Notes under the pieces: generated by a model
The model's database searches: none
Seen by the model: only the letters and a program-made list of their open reading frames with translations
What the model was told of the DNA's origin: nothing
Translations under genes and position numbers: made by a program
Part shown: positions 6,293 through 15,612 of the stretch, piece after piece
How the letters are laid out: each line of letters starts with the position of its first letter
How positions within the stretch are numbered: the stretch's first letter is position 1
Origin: Victivallales bacterium
GTDB taxonomy: Bacteria; Verrucomicrobiota; Lentisphaeria; Oligosphaerales; Lenti-02
Direction of reading: 5' to 3'
Assembly: GCA_018648945.1 (NCBI GenBank)
Contig: JABGQJ010000051.1
Span: 1 to 20,078 of the forward strand
Length of the DNA: 20,078 nt

Positions 6293-7423
6293 ATGAGAAC
6301 TCTTGCTCTCTCCGTCCTGTTCTTCGCACTCCACCTCCCCGCCCAGCCCGCCCGGAATGGGATGTTCCAGCGTTGGGACAAGAATCGGGACGGCTCCCTG
6401 ACCAGAGATGAGCTGCCCGAGAGGATCCGGGGCAACTTCGGGCGAGTGGACGCCAACGAGGATGGCAAGATCACCCTCGGCGAGCACCAGGCATTCCTCA
6501 GGAAGCGGGCCGGAAACCGGCCACAGCAGAACCGCATGCCCGCTCAATTGAGGGGAGCCATACAGGCGCATCTTGACCTTCCGTACGCGAACGACGACAA
6601 CCCTCGTCACCGCCTCGATCTGTACGTGCCCAAAGAGCCCAAAGGCAATGACCCCCTCCCCGTTCTGGTCTATATCCACGGCGGGGGTTGGAAGAACGGG
6701 GACAAGAACGGCGGGGGGCGGCGCGTGGCCGAGTTTGTCGCCAGTGGCAAGTATGCCGGGGCCTCCATCGGCTACCGCCTCACTGGCGAAGCCAAGTGGC
6801 CAGCACAGTTGCACGACTGCAAGGCAGGGATCCGCTGGCTCAAGGCGAATGCCGGGAAATACAACATCGATCCCGAGCGCATCGCCGTGTGGGGAACGTC
6901 CGCTGGCGGCCACTTGGTCAGCATGTTGGGCGTGACCAACGGTCGGGAGGATATGGAGGGAGCACTGGGCGACCACCTGGCTCAGAATAGCCGGGTCGCC
7001 TGTGTCCTGGACTGGTTTGGTCCCAGCAACCTGTTCACCATTCACGAGCAACGAGGACGGGTGCAGAAGCAATCACCGGAGAGTCTCCTGATCGGTGGCT
7101 ATGCCAAGGACGTGCCGGAGATGGGTCGAAGTGCCTCGCCCATCACCCATGTCACGGCCCGATGCCCCCCTTTTCTGATTGCCCATGGCGACCGTGATGG
7201 GACGGTGCCATTCGCGCAATCCGTGGAGTTCGTGGAGGCCATGCGCAAAGCGGGGGTCGATCCCGCTCCAGTTCTGCTGCAGTTCGAGGGTGCAGGACAC
7301 GGCAAGGGCATTGGCGGGCCGGATCTGACCAGAATCATGACCACATTCCTGGACCTTCACCTGCGGGGGCAGGAAGCCGAACTAAAGAGCGCCAAGCTTC
7401 CCTCCTTCCAGCCGAAACGGTAG
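6293..7423 (+). CDS. Secreted EF-hand plus alpha/beta-hydrolase esterase
   Basis: 376 residues. Residues 1-20 are a signal peptide (hydrophobic LALSVLFFALHLP). Residues 29-40 (DKNRDGSLTRDE) and 53-64 (DANEDGKITLGE) are two canonical EF-hand calcium loops. From residue ~90 there is an alpha/beta-hydrolase of the BD-FAE/carbohydrate-esterase-like kind: oxyanion HGGGW at 129-133, nucleophile S203 in GTSAGGH, acid D302 in HGDRDGTVP, base H336 in GAGHG. All catalytic parts are present. It probably removes acetyl, feruloyl or similar esters from a glycan outside the cytoplasm, with calcium stabilising the N-terminus; the substrate is inferred from context only. The Shine-Dalgarno match is weak (GGGAG, 11 nt away). 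The downstream DUF4838 gene follows after 65 bp on the same strand. Confidence 0.9.
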   Translation: MRTLALSVLFFALHLPAQPARNGMFQRWDKNRDGSLTRDELPERIRGNFGRVDANEDGKITLGEHQAFLRKRAGNRPQQNRMPAQLRGAIQAHLDLPYANDDNPRHRLDLYVPKEPKGNDPLPVLVYIHGGGWKNGDKNGGGRRVAEFVASGKYAGASIGYRLTGEAKWPAQLHDCKAGIRWLKANAGKYNIDPERIAVWGTSAGGHLVSMLGVTNGREDMEGALGDHLAQNSRVACVLDWFGPSNLFTIHEQRGRVQKQSPESLLIGGYAKDVPEMGRSASPITHVTARCPPFLIAHGDRDGTVPFAQSVEFVEAMRKAGVDPAPVLLQFEGAGHGKGIGGPDLTRIMTTFLDLHLRGQEAELKSAKLPSFQPKR

Positions 7424-7477
7424 CTGACCAGGCAACCCACCACTGGCGGCACTACATTGCGGTTCCCATGTCCACCT

Positions 7478-7481
7478 GGAG
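7478..7481 (+). promoter_or_regulatory. Ribosome binding site GGAG deciding the start at 7489
   Basis: GGAG at 7478-7481 is 7 nt before ATG 7489. An upstream in-frame ATG at 7468 has no comparable site and would place the Shine-Dalgarno sequence inside the coding region, so 7489 is the better start. Confidence 0.65.
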
Positions 7482-7488
7482 AACCGCG

Positions 7489-10400
7489 ATGAGTTACTCT
7501 GCCCTTTTCCGCCGTGGCCTTGCTGCAACCATCTTCGCCAGTGTCGCAGCCGCGGCACCCAAACCGGTGTTCCAGGCCAGTTTCGACGGATCGCCCCAGG
7601 GGCGGGATACTGCGGGGAAGGCCATCGCCCCCATTCGGGCGGAGAAGATCACCTTCGCTCCCGGACTCAAGGGAAAGGCGTTGGTCGCCAAGGGTGCCCG
7701 TCTCGTCTACCCCGCCTCGGTCATCCCTGCTGACCGGGGAAGCGTGGAAATCGTTGTCTCGCCCCTGGCCAATGGCACAGGCAAGGCGTGGATGTTCCTC
7801 TGTGGCGATGGGGCCAAATGGGGCCCAGTCGGCGTGCCTCGCCTCTGGCGCTGGAATGGACAACCACGCTTCGATATGGACTCGGGTTCGAAGGCCACCT
7901 ATGGGGGAGCGCCCACGTGGTTCGACTGGTCGGTTGGCAAGTGGCATGTCTTCACCGGCACTTGGGACCGCACCGCAGGCAAGGTGGCGTTCTACCTGGA
8001 TGGCAAGCTCGTCGGTTCGCGCAAGACCACGCCCTGGGAAGTGGAAGAGAGCGCCGGCTTCGCCGTCGGTTCCAGCCCGCACATTGGCGAAAGGGCTATC
8101 AACTATGCCAACGCCTTGATCGACTCGGTTGCCGTCTTCGATCAGCCGCTCAGCGCCACCCAAGTTCAGTTGCGCTTCCGCAACCTCGGCCTGCGCGTGC
8201 CCTTGCCCACATCGGTCCCGTCCCACCCACATTGGGTGAATAGCCTCCAGCCCAGGGGTGAACCGAGTCCCAGGCTGACTCTGGCCAGCGGCGGCAAGAG
8301 CCCGTACGCCATTCTCTTGCCCACCAAACCTACGACCATGGAGGAGAAAGCCGCTGCCGATCTGGCGCTCTGGCTGGAGACCATGGCCGGGGTGCAGTTG
8401 AGACTGGCCGTGGATGGGGAAGAGGGCGACGGCCCAGTCATCAGCGTGGGACGCACCGAGCGACTCGCTAGAGCCGCCCTGGCGGCACGCAAGAACGACC
8501 TCGGGAGCGAAGGCTATGGCATCGGCGTGAAGGGCGCGGACCTGTTCCTCTGGGGCAGCGACGATCGGGGAGTCATCAATGCGGTGTACGCTCTCCTGGA
8601 GGAGGATCTCGGTTGCCGGTGGTACCATCGCGACACGGCCACCATTCCCAAACGTCCCGAGCTCAGCTTCCAGCCGGTGCCGCGCACCTTCGTACCAGTC
8701 CTGGAGATCCGCGATCCCTACTACTGGGATGCGTTCCACGCGACCTGGTCGCTCCGCAACCGCACCAATTCACCAAACGCTCGGGTGCCCGATGAATGGG
8801 GGGGGCGAATCCGCTATGCGGGCGGGTTCTTCGTTCACACATACCGCCGCCTCGTGCCCCCCAAACTGTATCTGAAGGAGCACCCGGAATACTACAGTCT
8901 CATCAATGGCAAACGCAATCCCCACCAGCTCTGTCTGAGCAACCCGGAAGTCGTGCGCATCTCCATCGAGACGGTTCAGAAAGTCCTGCGCGCCGACCCC
9001 GGAGCGCATCTGATCAGCGTCTCGCCCAACGATGGTCGCGGGTACTGCGAGTGCGAGAAATGTGCCGCCTTCGACGAGGCGGAAGGGGGCACCCAGGCCG
9101 CCACCCTCCTCCGTTTCGTCAACGCTATCGCCGACGCCATCCGGGATGAGTTCCCTCGGGTCAAGGTCTCCACCCTCGCCTATCTCGGCACCGTCCAACC
9201 ACCCAAGACCGTCCGCCCGCACGACAACGTGGTCATCCGGCTCTGCACGGACCGCCATGCCTGGAGCCGCTTCTTCGAGTTCGTCACCGAGACCGACGAG
9301 TTCAGCCGCGCCATGAAGGCTTGGTCCGAGATCGGAGCCAAGATCCACATCTGGGACTACACGGTCAACTTCAGTCACTACAGCCTCCCCTCCCCCAACC
9401 TGCCCCTCGTCACCCAGAACATCCGCTGGATGCTGGACCACAACGCCAAGGGCATCATGCTCCAGGGCGCCTATCAGGGCGCGGGGGCCGCCCGCGGTCC
9501 TCTGCGGAGCTGGGTCTGGGGCAAGCAACTCTGGGACCCGACACTCAATACGCGCGATCTCATCCGGGACTTCACCTACGGGTTCTACGGCGAAGCCGCC
9601 GCACCGATACAGGCCTACAACGAGTTGCTCTGGCGGCTCTGGGAGCGTGAGTATATGGGCTCCCTCCGCGATGCGGGCAACATCCGCTATCCCCCCGCCG
9701 CCAGCTTCCTGACTCCTCAATTTGCTGCCAGTGCCACGCGCCTCTTTGCCCAGGCCGAAGCCCTGGCCAAGACGCCGGAGACGATGCGCCGGATCAAGTT
9801 GGCGAAGTTTTCCTTGCTCTATCTGAAGCTCTCCCGAGACCTGGGCTTCGTTGCCGGTGACGACTTCGGCAGCATGTGCGATGAATTCGAGGCCATCGCC
9901 AAACGCGAAGGCATCAAGCACCTCTGGGAGGGCTCGACTGCCAAGGGCAGCCACGTGGACAAGAAGCTGACCTACTGGCGCGGCCTGGCCAAGGCCCGGG
10001 ACGCCAAATTCTCGGCCCTACGCATCGGCCCCGAGAGCATGTTCCGCGCTGATCCCAAGGACGCCGGGGAGAAGGAAGGCTGGTTCGCTGCCGACTACGC
10101 AGACCTTGAGTGGGCTCGCATCAAGTGTGGCGAGCCCGGCGGCTGGGACAAACAGGGATTCGCGAAACTCACCGGCACCGGCTGGTACCGACTGCGCTTC
10201 GATGTCCCCGCCAATTTCGGAAAGAACCGCATGGTCCGTCTCTTCGTCGGTGCGGCCGATGAGGACTGCACCGTGTACCTGAACGGCAAGAAGGCATTCG
10301 AGCACACGTGCGCCAGCACCAAGCTCACCCCCGAACAGATCTGGGACCGCCCCTTCGTCTTCGATCCCGGGCAGAACCTGAAGCTCGGGGCGGAGAACGT

Positions 10401-10530
10401 GCTTGCCCTGCGCATCCACAACCGGCTCGGCATGGGAGGAGTATGGAAGCCCATCTACCTGCTGGCCTGCGAAGAGGAACCCGAACCCACCCTGGTGCTC
10501 GACATGGTCCGGCTCAAGCAGGAGAAGTAG
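7489..10530 (+). CDS. Secreted LamG - GH67N-like - DUF4838 multidomain protein
   Basis: 1013 residues from ATG 7489. Residues ~1-22 form a signal peptide (RRGLAATIFASVAAAAP). Residues ~25-232 form a LamG/concanavalin-like jelly roll (VFQASFDGS; WHVFTGTWDRTAGKVAFYLDGKLVGS; ALIDSVAVFDQPLS). Residues ~258-384 resemble the N-terminal domain of alpha-glucuronidases (KPTTMEEKAAADLALWLETM; FLWGSDDRGVINAVYALLEE; LGCRWY). Residues ~435-690 are the DUF4838 core, with SVSPNDGRGYCECEKC and HIWDYTVNFSHY. The C-terminal ~160 residues form a galactose-binding-like sandwich (GWYRLRFDVPANF; LFVGAADEDCTVYLNGKKAFEH). DUF4838 proteins are thought to be GH20/GH67-related TIM-barrel glycosidases, but their activity is largely undefined. 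Probably co-transcribed with the esterase upstream. The stop is 6 bp from the convergent sulfatase stop. Confidence 0.9.
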   Translation: MSYSALFRRGLAATIFASVAAAAPKPVFQASFDGSPQGRDTAGKAIAPIRAEKITFAPGLKGKALVAKGARLVYPASVIPADRGSVEIVVSPLANGTGKAWMFLCGDGAKWGPVGVPRLWRWNGQPRFDMDSGSKATYGGAPTWFDWSVGKWHVFTGTWDRTAGKVAFYLDGKLVGSRKTTPWEVEESAGFAVGSSPHIGERAINYANALIDSVAVFDQPLSATQVQLRFRNLGLRVPLPTSVPSHPHWVNSLQPRGEPSPRLTLASGGKSPYAILLPTKPTTMEEKAAADLALWLETMAGVQLRLAVDGEEGDGPVISVGRTERLARAALAARKNDLGSEGYGIGVKGADLFLWGSDDRGVINAVYALLEEDLGCRWYHRDTATIPKRPELSFQPVPRTFVPVLEIRDPYYWDAFHATWSLRNRTNSPNARVPDEWGGRIRYAGGFFVHTYRRLVPPKLYLKEHPEYYSLINGKRNPHQLCLSNPEVVRISIETVQKVLRADPGAHLISVSPNDGRGYCECEKCAAFDEAEGGTQAATLLRFVNAIADAIRDEFPRVKVSTLAYLGTVQPPKTVRPHDNVVIRLCTDRHAWSRFFEFVTETDEFSRAMKAWSEIGAKIHIWDYTVNFSHYSLPSPNLPLVTQNIRWMLDHNAKGIMLQGAYQGAGAARGPLRSWVWGKQLWDPTLNTRDLIRDFTYGFYGEAAAPIQAYNELLWRLWEREYMGSLRDAGNIRYPPAASFLTPQFAASATRLFAQAEALAKTPETMRRIKLAKFSLLYLKLSRDLGFVAGDDFGSMCDEFEAIAKREGIKHLWEGSTAKGSHVDKKLTYWRGLAKARDAKFSALRIGPESMFRADPKDAGEKEGWFAADYADLEWARIKCGEPGGWDKQGFAKLTGTGWYRLRFDVPANFGKNRMVRLFVGAADEDCTVYLNGKKAFEHTCASTKLTPEQIWDRPFVFDPGQNLKLGAENVLALRIHNRLGMGGVWKPIYLLACEEEPEPTLVLDMVRLKQEK

Positions 10531-10542
10531 CGAGGCCTACTT
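10525..10542. other. Short palindrome spanning the convergent stop codons
   Basis: AAGTAG (10525-10530) and CTACTT (10537-10542) are perfect complements around CGAGGC. Each arm includes the TAG stop of one of the convergent genes. The stem is only 6 bp and AT-rich, with no T-run, so terminator function is doubtful; no stronger terminator exists in the 6-bp intergenic gap. Confidence 0.3.
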
Positions 10543-12171
10543 GCCCGATGGCTTCAGATCCCCGAACCCACCGGGGAGTTGGGCAAGATAGGCGCGCAGT
10601 TCGCCCTTCAGTTCGGCCAGCTTCTCCGCGTGGGCAGGATCGGCAGCGAGATTGCGCTGCTCACCAGGATCGTCGGCAAGGTTGTAGAGCTGGTCCTCGT
10701 CGTAGTAGGCGGGGTACTTGCCCATGGAACCATGCTCCGCGTCACCGCCGCCCGGGACGATGGAGATGTGGCTGAAGCGGTCCGCGGGGTTGGTGCTGTG
10801 GACCTTCTTGCCGCGTCGAAGCAGGTTGGCATTGACGCGATCCAGGATCGCCTTCCGCCTGGCCATGGGCATGTTCCGGGCCTCTTTCGTGTACCGGAGG
10901 GCCAGGTATTTCCAGTCTCCCTTGCGTACAGCGCGAGTGTGCCCCATCTCGAAGTAGAGGGATTCCCGAACGCTCGCGGATTTTCCCTCCAAGACGGGGC
11001 GGATACTGTGCCCGTCCAATTCGCCTTGGGCTGCTACGGCACCGGCATAGTCCAGGATCGTCGGGGCGAAGTCGATGTTTGAGACAAAGGCCGCCGACTC
11101 CCCGCCGCAGGGGAAGCCGCCCTTCCGCCAGACGATGCTGGGATTGGTCACGCCGCCTTGGTAGAGCGTGCCCTTCGCCCCCTGCCCGTGGTCGTTGAAG
11201 AAGAAGACGATGGTGTTGTCGTCCAACTCAAGGTCGGAGAGCTTCTTCATGATCGCCGCGACCACATCATCCTGCCAAAGCAGATTCTCCCGTCCCCACA
11301 TCTTGATGCCGGCCTTCCTGACGCGGGCGCGCAGCTCTTGGCGGGGAGGAAGCACCCGGGGCGGCTCGTCCAGAATCCCGTCGGCCGTCACCTTCGGGTC
11401 CGCCTGCCAGGAACGTTTGGGCTGCACAGGTCCATGGGGGATGGTCGAGGCGAAGTAGAGGAAGAAGGGCTTCTCGCGGTGGCGGTCTATGAAGTCCAGC
11501 GCCCCCTGGGCAATCCAGTCCAGGTTATGTACGGCCAGCTTCCGGGAGCCATTGCCGTCGGGATTGTTGTGGTAGATCGAGGCCGCATAGTCGAAGCCAG
11601 CTTGCCTGAGGGCCAGCTGGATCTTCTCGGCGTTCCGTTTGAGTTGCGCCTTGGCAGCGGGCTGCGTGGGATCGGCATCGTAGGCGAGCTTCTTCCAGCC
11701 AGGGACCTGGAACACGTGGTTCTTGCCAACCATGCCCGTAGCATAGCCCGCCTGCTGGAGTCTCCTGGCCAGGTTGTCGTCCGTGGGGCCAATGTGGGTG
11801 TTCCAGGTCACCACGGTCTGCCCTTTCGCCTTCGCCTGCTGGGCGAGGGACCGGCTGGCGTAGCGCCCCGTCAGGCAGTTGTACCTGCTGGGGGTGCAGA
11901 CTGGGGAGGCAACGTGTTGCCCCATAAGCACCGTCCCTTCGCTCGCCAACCGGTCGATAGCTGGCGTCAGGTTCTTCCCCTTCCCCTCCGGCAGGCAGTT
12001 GAACATGTGTCGCTGCATGTCGTCGAGAATGAAGAAGACGATATTGGGGCGTTGCGGGTTCGCCTCGGCCGCTTGCGCCACAGGCCGCAACGCGCCAGCG
12101 GCACCGAGCACCATCGCCTGGCTCAGGAAGGCCCGACGAGACAGATGTGGGTTCATGTATTGCTGTTTCAT
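10537..12171 (-). CDS. Tat-exported formylglycine sulfatase (S1 family)
   Basis: 544 residues. The twin-arginine signal SRRAFLSQAMVLGAAGAL (residues 11-28) directs folded export. RPNIVFFILDD (41-51) supplies the metal-binding DD pair. CTPSR at 92-96 is the C-x-P-x-R sulfatase signature, with C92 the residue converted to formylglycine. Further conserved sites are K150/H152 (MVGKNH), H246 (IPHGP), ND327H328 (FFFNDHGQG) and K333 before a Y-x-GG segment. All parts of the active site are present. It should hydrolyse sulfate esters, probably on a polysaccharide; the substrate subfamily cannot be told by eye. The start is ATG 12171 with GGGAG 6 nt upstream. It follows purF by 29 bp on the same strand, an unexpected partner for a nucleotide gene. 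The cysteine-type site needs a formylglycine-generating or anaerobic maturase encoded elsewhere. Confidence 0.95.
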   Translation of the reverse strand: MKQQYMNPHLSRRAFLSQAMVLGAAGALRPVAQAAEANPQRPNIVFFILDDMQRHMFNCLPEGKGKNLTPAIDRLASEGTVLMGQHVASPVCTPSRYNCLTGRYASRSLAQQAKAKGQTVVTWNTHIGPTDDNLARRLQQAGYATGMVGKNHVFQVPGWKKLAYDADPTQPAAKAQLKRNAEKIQLALRQAGFDYAASIYHNNPDGNGSRKLAVHNLDWIAQGALDFIDRHREKPFFLYFASTIPHGPVQPKRSWQADPKVTADGILDEPPRVLPPRQELRARVRKAGIKMWGRENLLWQDDVVAAIMKKLSDLELDDNTIVFFFNDHGQGAKGTLYQGGVTNPSIVWRKGGFPCGGESAAFVSNIDFAPTILDYAGAVAAQGELDGHSIRPVLEGKSASVRESLYFEMGHTRAVRKGDWKYLALRYTKEARNMPMARRKAILDRVNANLLRRGKKVHSTNPADRFSHISIVPGGGDAEHGSMGKYPAYYDEDQLYNLADDPGEQRNLAADPAHAEKLAELKGELRAYLAQLPGGFGDLKPSGK

Positions 12172-12200
12172 ACGGGGCTCCCAGATTGGTCAAGCCGGCC

Positions 12201-13610
12201 TCAGAGACGCCTGTCGAGATGATCGGGCAGGATCGGGTACTGGCCGTCGAAGCAGGCACAGCAGTAGTCCTCTGGCCGCCGTGCCCGGACGCAAGACAAC
12301 ATGCCATCCTTGGACAGGTAGCCCAGCGAGTCGAGACGCAGGCTGCGGCACAGGTCGTCCGGCGCCACCTTGTTGGCCAGCAGGGACTCACTTTCGGGGA
12401 AGTCGATGCCAAAGTAGCAGCCGTATTTGTGCGGGGGACAACTGATCCGCATATGGATCTCCTTGGCCCCAACCGCGCGGATCGTGTGCACCCGGGTTCG
12501 GCTTGTGGAGCCACGGACGATGGAGTCGTCCACCAAGCAGACCCGCTTGCCTTCCAAGGCTTCGGCGATGGGCTGCAGTTTGCGGCTGACCAGCTTCTGC
12601 CGGGAGGAACTCAGACCGGGGTCGATAAACGTGCGCCCTACGTAGTGGTTCCGACTCAGGGCCATGTCCAGGGGAATCCCGGATTCCTCGGCGAAGCCCA
12701 GAGCGGCGTACATGCCGCTGTCGGGAACCGGCACAATGATGTCCGCATCCACCGGGCACTCGCGGGCGAGAACGCGCCCCATCTCCTTGCGGACCTGATA
12801 GACGCTGTCCTCGAAGACGCGGCTGCCTGGACGGGCGAAGTAAACGTGCTCGAAGATGCAGTGGGCGCGACGCTCGCATGGCGCAAACTGACGGCTAGTC
12901 ATGCGGTTCCCCGCGCCCCAGATTACCAGTTCCCCTGGCTCCACTTCGCGGACATAGGCGGCTCCCGTGACGCTGAAGGCGATGGTCTCGCTGGCCACGA
13001 TGTAGGCACCATCCTCGAAGTCGCCGATGGCGAGAGGGCGGAACCCGAAGGGATCGCGCGCCGCCGCCATGACGCCATCGATCATCACCAGCAGGGAGAA
13101 CGCCCCCTTGAGTCGGCCCAGAGCTTCCTCCAAGGCCTTCCACAGATCGCCATCGCAATCCTTGGCGGCGCGCGCCATCAGGTGCAGGATCAGTTCCGTG
13201 TCGGTACTCGTTTGGTAGATGGCTCCGTCCTGAAGCAACTCCTCGCGGAGGGAGGGAGCGTTGCAGATCGTGCCATTGTGGGCGATCCCCACGGTATGGC
13301 CGGCGACGTTGACCATCAGCGGCTGCGCGTTGACGGCCGTGGAACCGCCCGCAGTGCCATAGCGCACATGGCTGATGGCGCGCGTCACATTGTGCACCGG
13401 CCATGAGTCGGGGATTCTGGCAAAGACCTCCCCCACCAGCCCCGGGGCCTTGTGCAGCAGGCTCTCACCATCCGGTAAAGCCACCATGACGCCGGTCGCT
13501 TCCTGGCCACGGTGTTGAATGGAATGCAGCCCCAGATGGACTCGCTCCAAGACGTCGGCTCCACCACTCACGGCGCAGAGCCCGCAGTATTCCTTTGGCT
13601 TCTCGTGCAT
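12201..13610 (-). CDS. purF: Amidophosphoribosyltransferase (glutamine PRPP amidotransferase)
   Basis: 469 residues. It catalyses the first committed step of purine synthesis, PRPP + glutamine to 5-phosphoribosylamine. A short propeptide (MHEKPKEY) precedes C9 in CGLCAV, which becomes the N-terminal nucleophile after cleavage. The Ntn glutaminase motifs HRGQE (33-37) and HNGTICN (111-117) are present. The PRTase domain has VCLVDDSIVRGSTS (357-370), the PRPP loop, plus VPVPDSGMYAALGFA. Cysteines 251, 398, 450 and 453 match the [4Fe-4S] ligands of the Bacillus-type enzyme. The start is ATG 13610 with GAGG 5 nt upstream; an in-frame ATG at 13628 overlaps pyrG and lacks a proper ribosome site. 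Only 10 bp separate it from pyrG, so the two are co-transcribed, coupling purine and CTP synthesis. Confidence 0.97.
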   Translation of the reverse strand: MHEKPKEYCGLCAVSGGADVLERVHLGLHSIQHRGQEATGVMVALPDGESLLHKAPGLVGEVFARIPDSWPVHNVTRAISHVRYGTAGGSTAVNAQPLMVNVAGHTVGIAHNGTICNAPSLREELLQDGAIYQTSTDTELILHLMARAAKDCDGDLWKALEEALGRLKGAFSLLVMIDGVMAAARDPFGFRPLAIGDFEDGAYIVASETIAFSVTGAAYVREVEPGELVIWGAGNRMTSRQFAPCERRAHCIFEHVYFARPGSRVFEDSVYQVRKEMGRVLARECPVDADIIVPVPDSGMYAALGFAEESGIPLDMALSRNHYVGRTFIDPGLSSSRQKLVSRKLQPIAEALEGKRVCLVDDSIVRGSTSRTRVHTIRAVGAKEIHMRISCPPHKYGCYFGIDFPESESLLANKVAPDDLCRSLRLDSLGYLSKDGMLSCVRARRPEDYCCACFDGQYPILPDHLDRRL

Positions 13611-13615
13611 GGGTG

Positions 13616-13619
13616 CCTC
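13616..13619 (-). promoter_or_regulatory. Ribosome binding site of purF, directly after the pyrG stop
   Basis: GAGG at 13619-13616 (minus strand) begins 1 nt after the TAA of pyrG and lies 5 nt before the purF ATG. It decides the 13610 start over the in-frame ATG at 13628 and suggests translational coupling. Confidence 0.7.
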
Positions 13620-13620
13620 G

Positions 13621-15612
<1,992 letters not shown>

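Noticed and set aside
6117..6329. N-terminal extension of the MDR protein by 71 residues
   Set aside because: The extension overlaps the divergent esterase start and promoter region, and the ATG at 6116 has a good ribosome site and begins the GroES-like domain.
7357..9954. Long minus-strand open frames (460 and 394 codons)
   Set aside because: They are mirror frames of the LamG/DUF4838 gene, which has a signal peptide and domain motifs along its whole length.
12147..13406. 419-codon open frame on the plus strand
   Set aside because: It is antisense to purF, whose identity is certain; no ribosome site or family motif supports the plus-strand frame.
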